Part shown: positions 36,448 through 46,417 of the stretch, piece by piece
How the letters are laid out: the number at the start of each line of letters is the position of its first letter
Numbering within the stretch: the first letter of the stretch is position 1
Assembly: GCA_002342585.1 (NCBI GenBank)
Contig: DDQG01000008.1
Coordinates: 42,564 to 106,563 of the forward strand
Direction: 5' to 3'
From: Prevotellaceae bacterium UBA2448
GTDB taxonomy: Bacteria > Bacteroidota > Bacteroidia > Bacteroidales > Bacteroidaceae
Length of the DNA: 64,000 nt
Translations under genes and position numbers: made by a program
The notes under the pieces: generated by a model
Told to the model about the DNA's origin: nothing
What the model saw: only the letters and a program-made list of their open reading frames with translations
Database searches by the model: none

Positions 36448-38886
36448 ATGAAAAAGAGTTTATTATCACTGTTGGCATTATCATGCATCACTATCGCTGC
36501 AAATGCCCAAAACAACAAGGATGGTTACCCAATTACTCAGGTGCCGTTCACAAGTGTAAAAGTTAGTCAGAACACTTTCTGGGGACAGCGTCTCGAGGCA
36601 AGTCGTAATGTAACTATTCCATTGGCTTTCAGTAAGTGTGAAGAAACACACAGATATGAAAATTTCTCTCGCGCTGCAGAACATATAAAGGATCCTAGCA
36701 AGGTATTTGAAATTGATCAGCATGCTTACTCCTTCGATGATACCGACCCATACAAAACTCTTGAAGGTGCCAGCTATCTGATGCAGACTTACCCAAATGC
36801 TACTTTCAAGGGAAAGAGTCTTGATAAGTATTGCGATTCTGTCATTGCAGTCATAGCAAGCGGACAGGAACCAGACGGTTATCTGAACACTTTTCGTACG
36901 ATGAATCCGCAGCATCCACACAATTGGGAAGGTCCTACCCGTTGGAGTAAGGTAGAGGATTTGAGTCATGAATTCTATAATCTCGGACACCTCTGCGAAG
37001 CTGCTGTAGCTCATTATTATGCTACTGGAAAGAAGAATTTCCTCAACATCGCCATCAAGTATGCTGACTGTGTATATAAGGAGGTAGGAAAGAATCCTGG
37101 TCAGGCTCATGTAGTTCCAGGACACCAAATTGCTGAGATGGGTCTTGCAAAACTCTATCTTGCTACTGGTGACAAGCGTTATCTCGAACAGGCTAAGTAT
37201 TTCCTTGACGAACGCGGAAAGACAAAGATAAAGCAACAGTATTCTCAGAGTCATAAGCCTGTAATCGAACAGGATGAGGCTGTAGGTCATGCTGTTCGTG
37301 CCGGTTATATGTATGCCGGAATGGCTGATATTGCAGCTCTCACAGGTGATAAGGACTACATTGCTGCTATCGACCGCATTTGGGATAATATCATCTCTAA
37401 GAAGTATTATATCACTGGTGGTGTAGGTGCTACAGCTTCTGGTGAGGCTTTCGGTAAGAATTATGAACTGCCAAATATGTCGGCATATTGTGAGACTTGT
37501 GCTGCTATTGCTCAGGTTTACCTCAACTACCGACTCTTCCTCCTGCATGGAGATTCCAAGTATTACGATGCGCTCGAGCGCACTCTCTACAATGGTGTAA
37601 TCAGTGGTATCAGCATCGACGGTGGTACTTTCTTCTATCCTAATCCACTGCAGTCTATGGGTCAGCACCAGCGCCAGCCTTGGTTCGGATGTGCTTGTTG
37701 TCCAAGTAATGCAGCCCGTTTCATTCCTTCTCTGCCTCAGTACATCTATGCTGTGAAGGATGATGCGCTCTACATCAACCTTTTCAACGGAAATACAGTA
37801 ACTACAAAGGTTGCAGGTAAGGCTGTCACTCTCGAACAGGAAACTAACTATCCTTGGGATGGTGCTGTCACTCTTAACATAAAGAAAGGTAGCGGTAAGT
37901 TTGCCCTCAAGATTCGTATCCCAGGATGGGTTCGCGGCGAAGTAGTTCCAAGCGATCTCTACACTTTCGTTGACGGCAAGAATCTCAGCTATTCCGTTAA
38001 GGTTAATGGTGAGAAGGTTGACGGCGAACTCCAGCAGGGCTATTTCGTTATCAATCGTAAATGGAAGGCAAAGGATAAGGTTAGCATCCACTTTGATATG
38101 GAACCTCGTGTAGTTCGTGCAAACGGCAAGGTAGCAGCTGATAAGGGTCGTGTGAGCCTTGAAAAGGGTCCTATCGTATATTGTGCTGAATTCCCAGACA
38201 ACTCTTGCGATGTTCTCTCTATCCTCCTCAACCAGGAACCTAAGTTCACTTTCAGCACTGTAAACATTGCAAATACTACGATTCCAACGATGATTACGGA
38301 TGCTCAGACACTTAATTTCGACACTACCGGACGTCTTACTACAAAGGACGAACGACTCACTCTTATCCCTTACTATGCATGGAACCACCGCGGTCCTGGT
38401 AAGATGACAGTTTGGATTCCTATCGACCTCAGTGCTACTACCCCTGCACAACCAGCCAGCATAGCAAGCGAAAGCAAGGTAACTGCTTCAAAGAAACGTC
38501 TGCCAGCCCTTTCTGCTATCAACGACAGACTGGTTCCAAGCGATGGAGACGATCGTTCTGTTCCTTACACTCACTGGTGGCCTGCTAAGAACTCTACAGA
38601 GTGGCTGCAGTACGATTTCAAGGAACCAGCTACTGTAAGCACATCAACTGTTTACTGGTTCGATGATGGTCCTTGGGGCGGCTGCCGCGTTCCAGATAGC
38701 TGGAAACTCTACTATAAGGACGCAAATGGTGCTTGGAAGGAAGTGCAGTCACCAAGCAACTATGGAGTTGTCAAAGGCGCTCCTAACACCGTAAATTTCG
38801 CTCCGGTGAAGACTTCAGCTATGAAACTCGAACTCGTACAACCAAAAGATTTCAGTTGCGGTGTGTTCGAATGGAGTATTAAGTAA
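36448..38886 (+). CDS. Secreted glycoside hydrolase family 127 (beta-L-arabinofuranosidase type) with C-terminal discoidin-like domain
   Basis: 812 residues with a signal peptide (about 1-20). An (alpha/alpha)6 barrel covers about 35-450. The zinc-thiolate centre of GH127 is readable: E349 and C351 in YCETC, C417 and C418 in CACCPSN, one of the last two being the nucleophile. Beta domains follow, and residues about 680-812 look like an F5/8-type carbohydrate-binding module (WLQYDF, GPWGGCRVPDSWKLYY). It would release arabinose from plant glycans. No SusC/D genes are adjacent, so this is not a full PUL. GH146-type activity is an alternative. Confidence 0.87.
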   Translation: MKKSLLSLLALSCITIAANAQNNKDGYPITQVPFTSVKVSQNTFWGQRLEASRNVTIPLAFSKCEETHRYENFSRAAEHIKDPSKVFEIDQHAYSFDDTDPYKTLEGASYLMQTYPNATFKGKSLDKYCDSVIAVIASGQEPDGYLNTFRTMNPQHPHNWEGPTRWSKVEDLSHEFYNLGHLCEAAVAHYYATGKKNFLNIAIKYADCVYKEVGKNPGQAHVVPGHQIAEMGLAKLYLATGDKRYLEQAKYFLDERGKTKIKQQYSQSHKPVIEQDEAVGHAVRAGYMYAGMADIAALTGDKDYIAAIDRIWDNIISKKYYITGGVGATASGEAFGKNYELPNMSAYCETCAAIAQVYLNYRLFLLHGDSKYYDALERTLYNGVISGISIDGGTFFYPNPLQSMGQHQRQPWFGCACCPSNAARFIPSLPQYIYAVKDDALYINLFNGNTVTTKVAGKAVTLEQETNYPWDGAVTLNIKKGSGKFALKIRIPGWVRGEVVPSDLYTFVDGKNLSYSVKVNGEKVDGELQQGYFVINRKWKAKDKVSIHFDMEPRVVRANGKVAADKGRVSLEKGPIVYCAEFPDNSCDVLSILLNQEPKFTFSTVNIANTTIPTMITDAQTLNFDTTGRLTTKDERLTLIPYYAWNHRGPGKMTVWIPIDLSATTPAQPASIASESKVTASKKRLPALSAINDRLVPSDGDDRSVPYTHWWPAKNSTEWLQYDFKEPATVSTSTVYWFDDGPWGGCRVPDSWKLYYKDANGAWKEVQSPSNYGVVKGAPNTVNFAPVKTSAMKLELVQPKDFSCGVFEWSIK

Positions 38887-38903
38887 TTTAATTAAATAAA
38901 ACT

Positions 38904-39629
38904 ATGTCAGAATTCAATTACAATCGCGATTACAATGCCTCTGCTTATCACAGTGGCGAAGTATCAGTTGCTGCAGAACAAACGCTTATTAAGAACGTGT
39001 ATCTCTGGATGTGTGGCGCTCTTGCTATCACAGGACTTGTAGCCTACTATGTAAGCACTAATGGTCCTCTTCAGTATGCTATCTTCTCCAATCCGGTCCT
39101 GTTTTACGGACTTCTTATCGGTGAGTTTGTTCTCGTCATTGCTCTCACAGCTGCTATCAATAAGATTTCAGCTCTTACGGCTACTTTGATGTTCCTTGTC
39201 TATTCAGTCATCAACGGAGCCACCCTCTCGTCTATATTCCTGATTTACCAAATAGGCACTATAGCTACGGCTTTCTTCGTGACTGCCGGTACTTTCGGAG
39301 CTATGGCAATCTATGGAAGCATCACAAAGACTGACCTCACCAAGGTTGGAAACATCTGTATCATGGGTCTTATCGGTATCATCATCGCTTCGCTCGTGAA
39401 CATTTTCCTGAAGAACAGTATGGTTGAGATGATTACATCTATCATTGCAGTCATCGTCTTCGTAGGACTCACAGCCTACGATTCCCAGAAGATTAAGCAG
39501 ATGTTCTGGAATGCTGAAGTCAACGATATAACGCAGAAATTCGCCGTTCTTGGCGCTCTCACGCTCTATCTCGACTTCATCAACCTCTTCCTCCAGCTCC
39601 TCCGCTTGTTTGGCAGCAGAAAAGACTAA
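38904..39629 (+). CDS. Bax inhibitor-1/YccA family membrane protein
   Basis: 241 residues with seven hydrophobic helices after a polar 30-residue N terminus. The segments NGATLSSIFLIY and the C-terminal YLDFINLFLQLLRLFG are family marks. Members are proton-sensitive calcium leak channels or modulators of FtsH; the role in Bacteroidetes is unknown. Ends at a bidirectional terminator. Confidence 0.92.
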   Translation: MSEFNYNRDYNASAYHSGEVSVAAEQTLIKNVYLWMCGALAITGLVAYYVSTNGPLQYAIFSNPVLFYGLLIGEFVLVIALTAAINKISALTATLMFLVYSVINGATLSSIFLIYQIGTIATAFFVTAGTFGAMAIYGSITKTDLTKVGNICIMGLIGIIIASLVNIFLKNSMVEMITSIIAVIVFVGLTAYDSQKIKQMFWNAEVNDITQKFAVLGALTLYLDFINLFLQLLRLFGSRKD

Positions 39630-39644
39630 ATCCAATCATATATT

Positions 39645-39689
39645 ATAAATAATGAGGATGCAATCAGTTGTTGCATCCTCATTATTTAT
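39645..39689. terminator. Bidirectional terminator between convergent BI-1 and S41 protease genes
   Basis: A 19-bp perfect stem (ATAAATAATGAGGATGCAA and complement) with a 7-base loop; A-rich on one side, T-rich on the other, so it can stop transcription from both sides. Confidence 0.9.
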
Positions 39690-39706
39690 TGTAAAACGAT
39701 GTACTT

Positions 39707-41359
39707 TTACTCCTCTTTTATTGCCTTCAATCCGTGTTGGTATATCTCGAGTGAAGGGTTTAGGATTTGGAAGTATTCGTTCATATCCCAAAGGTCGCGG
39801 GCAAGGAGAGCCTTCAGTTGTATGCGGAGTACTGGCATCGTAGCTTGCAACATCGAATCTGTATATTGTATCTTTGATTCCTTTGCCTTTTCTAAGAGAA
39901 TGTCAATCATTTCCTGCGGAACGGAGAAATCAGTTTCGTAGCGTTTGAATCCCTCAGTCAAATCCTTAGGGTCGTATTGTTTATTCTCAAATCGTTTTGC
40001 CTTTGCCTTGCGATATGCTTCGATGTTATACTGTTTAATAAGCGGTTTGCGGTACTTTTCCAAGTATTTCAGTGTGCTCTGAATAATACAGCTCTTGGCA
40101 GCTAACTCACGATAAAGTCGTGTGTAGATGGTTGTGTCAAGTGGTACATACACGTCTGGCATGATACCGCCGCCTCCATACACGATTCGTCCTCCCTTAG
40201 TGGTATATTTAAGCGAATCAGGGAAATGAATGCTGTCTGCCGACATGAGTTCTCCGCTGTTCAGGCGGTCCATCATATCATTGTCGTACGACTTCTTATC
40301 TCCCTTTACGTATGGCTTCTGAAAACAACGACCTACTGGCGAGTAGTAATGTGCCACAGTAAGTCTGATCATCGAACCGTCAGGCAGGTCTATAGGTCTT
40401 TGAACAAGTCCCTTTCCAAATGTACGACGTCCAACGATGATGCCCCTGTCGTTGTCTTGTATGGCTCCAGAAACGATTTCGGCAGCACTGGCTGTATATC
40501 CGTCCACCAGAATTACAATCTTGTCTATATTCATCTTTCCCGGCTTCGCATGATATTCGTGGCGACCAGTAGTTCGTCCATCAGTATAAACTATCATTTC
40601 ATCGTCTGCGAGGAATTCGTCGGCAAGTTCTACGGCAGCCTGCAGATACCCTCCTCCGTTACCTTGCAAGTCAAGCACAAGATTCCTCATACCCTGTCCG
40701 GCAAGGTCTGCTGTAGCCTTTACAAATTCTGCATGGGTAGTTTGTCCGAATGAACTGATGCGAATATAACCGGTGATTTCATCGATCATATATGCTGCAT
40801 CGAGAGTATAAACAGGAATCTTATCTCGGGTTACGATAAAAGTCTGAATACCTGGAATGCCCTGACGGATAATTCCTAATTTCACCTTCGTTCCCTTCGG
40901 TCCGCGAAGACGTTTCATTGTCTCTGCCCTCGACATCTTCACTCCAGCAATTACCGAATCGTCAACAGTCACTATTTTATCTCCGGCAATGATACCGACT
41001 TTCTCTGATGGTCCGCCGCTCGTAGGTTGGATTACAACGAGAGTATCTTCGTTGACGTTATATTGCACCCCAATACCCTCGAACGAGCCTTGTAGGGGCT
41101 CATTTAGGGCTTGTACGTCCTTTGCTGGAGTGTATTGCGAATGCGGGTCGAGTTCTTTCAGCATTCCACGAATGGCATCCTCCACCAGTTTCTGGTCGTT
41201 CACCGTATCTACATACAGTTGTTTGATGGCACTTTGTGAGAGTATCATCTTACGAATCTGCATCTCACTCATTCCTCCCATATTGCGCTGTGCCGTCACT
41301 GTCTGTGCGCATAGCAGCAGAAGAGTTATTCCTACGCTGTAAAGTATATTCTTTTTCAT
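39707..41359 (-). CDS. C-terminal processing peptidase, S41A (CtpA-like)
   Basis: 550 residues with a signal peptide (1-23). A PDZ domain (about 90-165, GIGVQYNVNEDTLVV) precedes the S41 catalytic region: LDLQGNGGG, then GYTASAAE with the nucleophilic serine and GKGLVQ with the general-base lysine. The extra C-terminal 150 residues are helical. It trims proteins in the periplasm. Followed by coaD 8 bases upstream on the same strand. Confidence 0.93.
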   Translation of the reverse strand: MKKNILYSVGITLLLLCAQTVTAQRNMGGMSEMQIRKMILSQSAIKQLYVDTVNDQKLVEDAIRGMLKELDPHSQYTPAKDVQALNEPLQGSFEGIGVQYNVNEDTLVVIQPTSGGPSEKVGIIAGDKIVTVDDSVIAGVKMSRAETMKRLRGPKGTKVKLGIIRQGIPGIQTFIVTRDKIPVYTLDAAYMIDEITGYIRISSFGQTTHAEFVKATADLAGQGMRNLVLDLQGNGGGYLQAAVELADEFLADDEMIVYTDGRTTGRHEYHAKPGKMNIDKIVILVDGYTASAAEIVSGAIQDNDRGIIVGRRTFGKGLVQRPIDLPDGSMIRLTVAHYYSPVGRCFQKPYVKGDKKSYDNDMMDRLNSGELMSADSIHFPDSLKYTTKGGRIVYGGGGIMPDVYVPLDTTIYTRLYRELAAKSCIIQSTLKYLEKYRKPLIKQYNIEAYRKAKAKRFENKQYDPKDLTEGFKRYETDFSVPQEMIDILLEKAKESKIQYTDSMLQATMPVLRIQLKALLARDLWDMNEYFQILNPSLEIYQHGLKAIKEE

Positions 41360-41367
41360 TGTTTCGG

Positions 41368-41811
41368 TTATGGTAAAAATTGGCTTACATCCTTGCCGTA
41401 AGACTTCAGTTCGCGAACGAGGCTTGAACTGATACTTGCATATTCCGGTTCGGTATAAAGTAATATGGTTTCAATTCCAGAAAGCTTACGATTCACATCA
41501 GCTATTTCGCGTTCGTACTCAAAATCCTTTATGCTACGCACTCCACGCACGATGAAATCAGCATTTACACTCTTGGCAAAGTCTATAGTGAGACCTTCGT
41601 ATGCCATAACTCTCACCTTTTCGTTCCCCTTGAAAACCCTCTGTATGCTCTCCACACGTTCTTCCACTGTCTGCATACATTTCTTCTCACAATTATTGCC
41701 GATAGCTATGATTACAGTATCGGCAACACTTTGCAGTGTTCTCTCTACAATGTTTTTGTGACCCTTGGTAAAAGGGTTGAAACTGCCGGGAAATAATGCT
41801 ATGCGTTTCAT
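41368..41811 (-). CDS. coaD: Phosphopantetheine adenylyltransferase
   Basis: 147 residues. The nucleotidyltransferase motif GSFNPFTKGH (9-18) and the RGVRSIKDFEYE block with SISSSLVRE at the end are typical of CoaD, the penultimate step of coenzyme A synthesis. Lies between parE (39 bases) and the S41 protease. Confidence 0.96.
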   Translation of the reverse strand: MKRIALFPGSFNPFTKGHKNIVERTLQSVADTVIIAIGNNCEKKCMQTVEERVESIQRVFKGNEKVRVMAYEGLTIDFAKSVNADFIVRGVRSIKDFEYEREIADVNRKLSGIETILLYTEPEYASISSSLVRELKSYGKDVSQFLP

Positions 41812-41850
41812 GTTGATTTCTGAGTCTTCTGTTTTATCTGAATAATCTGA

Positions 41851-43860
41851 TTACTCCGAAACATTCTCTTCTACAGGTTCTTCCTCTGCCAGTTCTGCTG
41901 TCTCCTCCTCCTCTGCTTTATCCTCCTCGATTACAAGGTTGTTGATGATGAAATTCTGTCGTTCCATCGTATTCTTTCCCATGTAGTACTCCAGCAGTTC
42001 CTTCACCTTATCGGTCTTCTTAAGAGTTACGCGTTCCAGTCGGATATCTTCTCCGATGAAATTCTTGAATTCCTCCGGTGATATCTCTCCCAGTCCTTTG
42101 AATCGTGTAATCTCAGGTTCCGGCTGCAAAAGTTTGATGGCTTCGACTCTTTCCTCCTCAGTATAGCAGTAAAGCGTGATGAAATCGCCCTTTGCATTTG
42201 CTTGTGTAGGATATTTTTCCTCGATTATTGCCATTGCATCCTTTTTCACCTTCTTCTTTCGTTGTCTGATACGGAAGAGCGGTGTCTGCAGGATATATAC
42301 ATGACCTTCACGGATTAGTTCGGGGAAGAACTGCAGGAAGAATGTAATCATCAGCAGTCGGATGTGCATTCCATCTACATCGGCATCGGTAGCTACAATC
42401 ACTTTGTTGTATCTGAGTCCTTCTATGCCGTCTTCTATATTGAGTGCAGCCTGCAACAGGTTGAACTCTTCATTTTCATATACTACTTTCTTTGTAAGAC
42501 CGAACGAGTTGAGTGGTTTTCCTCGCAGTGAGAACACAGCCTGAGTGTTCACATCGCGACTCTTAGTTATGCTTCCGCTTGCAGAGTCGCCCTCAGTGAT
42601 GAATATGCTCGATTCTTCTTTCTTATCTCCCTTTGCATCGTTCAGGTGGATTCGGCAGTCACGCAATTTTCGGTTGTGCAGGTTTGCCTTCTTGGCACGT
42701 TCTCTTGCCAACTTCGTCACACCTGCTATTGCCTTGCGGTCACGTTCGTTTTCCTGTATCTTTTGTCCGATGACTTCGGCAATTTCCGGATGTTTATGCA
42801 GGAAATTATCCACTTCCAGTTTTATAAAATCACCTACAAACTTATTCACACTGATTCCGCCGTTCGGTTCCATTGTGAGCGAACCGAGTTTGATTTTTGT
42901 CTGTGATTCAAACTGTGGTTCCTGGATGTTGATGGCAATAGCGGCAACGATACCTGAACGAATATCTCCATACTCGTAGTTCTTATTGAAAAACTCCTTG
43001 ATGGTCTTTGCAATATGTTCCTTGAAAGCACTCTGATGTGTACCGCCTTGAATAGTGTGCTGACCATTTACAAACGAATGGTATTCCTCACCATACTGTT
43101 GGTTGGTATGTGTGAAGGCAATCTCGATGTCATCGCCCTTCAGGTGAACTATTTCATAAAGCGGAGTAGTATTCATCGTGTCAATCAGGAGGTCCTTCAG
43201 ACCGTTTCTCGACACGATTCTCCTACCGTTATAGTAAATCTCAAGTCCTGTGTTCAGGTATGTGTAGTTGCGGAGCATTGTCTCCACGAACTCTGGCTGA
43301 AACTTATAATTGAGGAAAAGCGAATTGTCTGGCTGAAATTTTATGTAAGTACCGTTTTCCTCCTGTGTATCTAAGGTTTCATCGGTTTTTATTATACCCT
43401 TTTCGAAAGTGGCAATTCTGACTTTACCATCGCGATACGAACGCACTTCGAAGTAGTTAGACAATGCGTTTACCGCCTTTGTACCCACTCCGTTCAGACC
43501 TACCGACTTCTGGAACGCTTTAGAGTCGTACTTACCACCGGTATTCAACATAGACACAGCTTCAATCATCTTGCCCTGAGGAATGCCTCGGCCATAGTCG
43601 CGCACAGCTACTGCCAGTCCATCTTCTATATCCACCTCAATGCGCTTTCCTGCCTGCATCTTGAATTCATCGATAGAATTATCCACGATTTCCTTCAGAA
43701 GCACATAGATACCGTCTTCTGCATGCGATCCGTCACCAAGTCGGCCAATATACATACCTGGACGGGTACGGATATGTTCCATATCGCTCAGGTGACGAAT
43801 GTTTTCGTCTGTGTACTCTACCGATTTTGTCGTTTCAATCTGTAAGTCTAATTCAGCCAT
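41851..43860 (-). CDS. parE: DNA topoisomerase IV subunit B (ParE-like)
   Basis: 669 residues. GHKL ATPase motifs DNSIDE (60-65), RGIP (91-94) and GVGTK (124-128); the TOPRIM motifs EGDSAS (424-429) and DADVDG (492-497). Size and lack of GyrB-type insertions fit ParE of Bacteroidetes; GyrB is the alternative. The end is a glutamate-rich tail. With ParC (not here) it decatenates daughter chromosomes. Confidence 0.9.
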   Translation of the reverse strand: MAELDLQIETTKSVEYTDENIRHLSDMEHIRTRPGMYIGRLGDGSHAEDGIYVLLKEIVDNSIDEFKMQAGKRIEVDIEDGLAVAVRDYGRGIPQGKMIEAVSMLNTGGKYDSKAFQKSVGLNGVGTKAVNALSNYFEVRSYRDGKVRIATFEKGIIKTDETLDTQEENGTYIKFQPDNSLFLNYKFQPEFVETMLRNYTYLNTGLEIYYNGRRIVSRNGLKDLLIDTMNTTPLYEIVHLKGDDIEIAFTHTNQQYGEEYHSFVNGQHTIQGGTHQSAFKEHIAKTIKEFFNKNYEYGDIRSGIVAAIAINIQEPQFESQTKIKLGSLTMEPNGGISVNKFVGDFIKLEVDNFLHKHPEIAEVIGQKIQENERDRKAIAGVTKLARERAKKANLHNRKLRDCRIHLNDAKGDKKEESSIFITEGDSASGSITKSRDVNTQAVFSLRGKPLNSFGLTKKVVYENEEFNLLQAALNIEDGIEGLRYNKVIVATDADVDGMHIRLLMITFFLQFFPELIREGHVYILQTPLFRIRQRKKKVKKDAMAIIEEKYPTQANAKGDFITLYCYTEEERVEAIKLLQPEPEITRFKGLGEISPEEFKNFIGEDIRLERVTLKKTDKVKELLEYYMGKNTMERQNFIINNLVIEEDKAEEEETAELAEEEPVEENVSE

Positions 43861-43869
43861 TATAATTTA

Positions 43870-43917
43870 AAAGTGAAAAGTTAAAAGTTGCGCCAGCCAA
43901 TTATGCATTATGCATTA
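43870..43917. repeat. Composite intergenic repeat, copy 2
   Basis: AAGTGAAAAGTTAAAAGTT followed by AGTTGCGC (43886-43893), CCAATTATG and CATTATGCATTA. Same block order as 17712-17763, and likewise placed between a start and a stop of two minus-strand genes (parE and thioesterase). Confidence 0.8.
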
Positions 43918-43922
43918 GAGTT

Positions 43923-44663
43923 TTATCTGAAAACCACCTTGCTGCGGCATGTTTCCGTTCCGTCGTTTCTGACAATGCGAACATAATACTCCATTTCGTT
44001 TGTTTGTTCTCTGTAGAACGACAGTCGATCGCCCTGATGAGCCTCAGCAACATAAGCAATCTCAAAACGTTTCAGTTTATGTTCTCTGTACCAGTCGATA
44101 GACCACAAATCCAACACATGTTCTATGTATTTCACACTATTTATGTGTCCGTTTATATCCACATCGCTATATGATGTATCTATTGTCTTAATCAGCTGTG
44201 CTCCATCAGAAATAGCTACTCTGCCGCACTTGTCAATAGGGCAGTCGTAATCTTTTACAACCCAATTATCTATTGCACCATTGTCAATAGCATATATATC
44301 TTCCGGATGACGGCTTTCTGTGTTTATCATAGCCCAAACGGAACGTCCCCAAGCCTGTACTTTACCATTGCTGCCTACTACCTTGAAGTTACGATTGGTA
44401 AAATATCTCATCGCACTCTCTACCCATGTCTCCACCGTGAACTTGTCGTACATTCTCGGCATATCCTCAATCTCTATTGCCAGACGTGAAAGAACCCATG
44501 CCCTTTCAATTGTCATCAGATATTTCATGCCGAATCCACGGTCTGTGGAATGGAAATCAGCTGCATTCAACATGTGGTTTCCCAAATGTCCCATGAAAAG
44601 TTTCCCGGCATAATCGCAATGGAACGGTTCTGCCAGAAACTCATATCTTCCTATCTTATCCAT
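43923..44663 (-). CDS. Acyl-ACP thioesterase (FatA/FatB-like)
   Basis: 246 residues, double hot-dog fold. The second-half motif SDVDINGHINSVKY (about 167-180) holds the catalytic Asp, Asn and His of bacterial acyl-ACP thioesterases. It releases free fatty acids from acyl carrier protein in the cytoplasm. Driven from its own promoter at 44689-44720. Confidence 0.9.
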   Translation of the reverse strand: MDKIGRYEFLAEPFHCDYAGKLFMGHLGNHMLNAADFHSTDRGFGMKYLMTIERAWVLSRLAIEIEDMPRMYDKFTVETWVESAMRYFTNRNFKVVGSNGKVQAWGRSVWAMINTESRHPEDIYAIDNGAIDNWVVKDYDCPIDKCGRVAISDGAQLIKTIDTSYSDVDINGHINSVKYIEHVLDLWSIDWYREHKLKRFEIAYVAEAHQGDRLSFYREQTNEMEYYVRIVRNDGTETCRSKVVFR

Positions 44664-44688
44664 TAGGTCACAATAAACTTATTTTGTG

Positions 44689-44720
44689 CAAAAATATGGA
44701 GAAAAATCGGAAAACACAAA
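44689..44720 (-). promoter_or_regulatory. Promoter of the thioesterase gene
   Basis: Minus strand TTTG (44717-44720), 20 bases, TATTTTTG (44689-44696). Ideal spacing. Confidence 0.7.
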
Positions 44721-44753
44721 AAAACTTATGAAAAGTGGCAATGAAAAATAATT

Positions 44754-45278
44754 TTAATCTTCGTGTGAAATTTTATATACTTTATCGATAATCTCTTGTT
44801 GTATGAAGTCTATGTTGTTGACAGTTTCAGTAGCGACGAGCCATAGATTATTGCCTGGGTGGAAATTGTTTAGAATAGTAGGATTCTCGGATATTACAAC
44901 TAGTCCCTGACGTTTGTAAAATGATAAGCGACGTTTCTGTATTTCTGTGACTGGTGGTTCCACTTCACCGATAAATGGCAGAGGTGACTGTTTTCTGATT
45001 GTTTTTATCACTTGTGCTCCTAATCCCATATTTCTGTATTCAGGACAGGTTGCCAGATAGTTAAAGTAACGGAAGGTATCCAAGTTCCATATCATAGCGA
45101 AACCACAGAATTTACCATCTTTGCAAATAACGTTGAAATCGAGGTTTTTGTGTCTATCTATCAGTTGCAGCAATTTCTCACTCTCTATGCGTGCTATGGA
45201 TGGAAAAGCCTCCTCGTATAGTTTAGGTACTCCTGCCAGCAGAGGGTCGCTTGAGCTGCTTATTCTTTCAAGGGTCAT
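44754..45278 (-). CDS. GNAT family N-acetyltransferase
   Basis: 174 residues. The acetyl-CoA binding motif is CPEYRNMGLGAQVI (about 78-91), with the core GFAMIWNLD strand before it and a FYKRQGLVV motif later. Acceptor unknown. Upstream there is a GTTTAC-type repeat but no clear promoter. Confidence 0.85.
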   Translation of the reverse strand: MTLERISSSSDPLLAGVPKLYEEAFPSIARIESEKLLQLIDRHKNLDFNVICKDGKFCGFAMIWNLDTFRYFNYLATCPEYRNMGLGAQVIKTIRKQSPLPFIGEVEPPVTEIQKRRLSFYKRQGLVVISENPTILNNFHPGNNLWLVATETVNNIDFIQQEIIDKVYKISHED

Positions 45279-45287
45279 GGTTGATTG

Positions 45288-45315
45288 GTTTACAGTTTAC
45301 TGTTTACTGTTTACG
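45288..45315. repeat. Four 7-bp repeats (GTTTACt)
   Basis: GTTTACA, GTTTACT, GTTTACT and GTTTACG in tandem between the GNAT start and the next gene's stop. Member of the AGTT-rich heptamer group. Confidence 0.85.
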
Positions 45316-45326
45316 GTTGGAAAAAG

Positions 45327-46394
45327 TTAGGGTTGGAAATTGAATTTCCGTGAAGTAACATGATATTCACCATTCAGATTGAAAAGCAGGGTAAGCATCT
45401 GGTGCCATTGCATGCCCTTATCTGTGAAGTTGAAGGTTAGTTTTGCATCTAAATTAACATTTTTATGTTGCACGATACTATAACCCAAGTCTGTGCGACT
45501 ATAGCATTTGGAACGTGTGAAACTGTCTCCCCAATAGTATCGGCCGAATCCCTCTCTACCGAAGTATTGTTGCGACTTACCAGCATAGAATGTTTCGTGC
45601 ACGAGGAAACGCCATAATCTTACATCAGCATCAGCTATGAAACCTACAGGCACGTGCCATTTCATGTCCTTACGATCTCTGTCTGCCTGTAGGAGGACAC
45701 CGCCTCGCAAGTCTGCCGTAACAGTTTTGCTGGTGTTACCCAACAATAAACCCACATAAGGATGAGCAGTAATTACTTCATGTATGCTGTGACCAAAGTT
45801 GTGTCCATCATCTTCTAAAGCATAGTGGTACAGATGTCCCTCCATACCCAATTGGAATTTATTGAAACGGAATCGGGTTGTGAGTCCTGCCATAAATTGT
45901 TCCCTGTTTGTTGGTGAACGTTTCTGTATCCAATCAAGGAAAACCTCTAAATGTCCGTTTTTTGTGGTGTAGAGAAAATCAAAACCTGTCATTTCGGGAC
46001 GAAAATACCTGATGGAATCGCAGATAAGATAGTCAGGCATTTGTTCATGCATCAGTTTTCGCGGGAAACTACCGAAGAGTATTCTCAGATTTTTATTCTT
46101 GAATTGGTAATATACTTCAACTGCTCCCTTGCTGAGTTCGCTTTCTCCGTATTCATACAGGAAACTATATCCTCCCACTACCCGATGCAGACTATCGTTT
46201 GTAGCAAGCGACAATGTAGGCGTAAAACGGGTTCCGGCATAGGTTACTGTGCTTCGATAAGTATCGTCTCCTTCTGAGTTGTCAAAGAAATTATACATAT
46301 CGAATCCACCGCCTATACGTTGTGCTTTCATAGTCATACTATGGCAACAGCACAACAGTACAAAAATAGCGATGAAATGGGTAAAACGATTCAT
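45327..46394 (-). CDS. Hypothetical secreted protein, probable outer-membrane beta-barrel
   Basis: 355 residues. A signal peptide ends near KAQ (residue 25). The rest alternates aromatic and polar residues in short strands (VTYAGTRFTP, VEVYYQFKN, LEVFLDWIQ, TADLRGGVLLQ), as in 12-16-stranded outer-membrane barrels, and the last residue block NFQP is preceded by strands ending in F. No family recognised. It precedes the GNAT gene on the same strand. A transport or surface role is inference only. Confidence 0.65.
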   Translation of the reverse strand: MNRFTHFIAIFVLLCCCHSMTMKAQRIGGGFDMYNFFDNSEGDDTYRSTVTYAGTRFTPTLSLATNDSLHRVVGGYSFLYEYGESELSKGAVEVYYQFKNKNLRILFGSFPRKLMHEQMPDYLICDSIRYFRPEMTGFDFLYTTKNGHLEVFLDWIQKRSPTNREQFMAGLTTRFRFNKFQLGMEGHLYHYALEDDGHNFGHSIHEVITAHPYVGLLLGNTSKTVTADLRGGVLLQADRDRKDMKWHVPVGFIADADVRLWRFLVHETFYAGKSQQYFGREGFGRYYWGDSFTRSKCYSRTDLGYSIVQHKNVNLDAKLTFNFTDKGMQWHQMLTLLFNLNGEYHVTSRKFNFQP

Positions 46395-46417
46395 TGGGTT
46401 GTTGGTTATTTTGATAG

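Noticed and set aside
36481..38451. Long open frame of 656 codons on the minus strand
   Set aside because: Exactly opposite the GH127 gene, whose signal peptide and zinc-site motifs are clear; the antisense product is Ser/Leu/Ile-rich without any domain.
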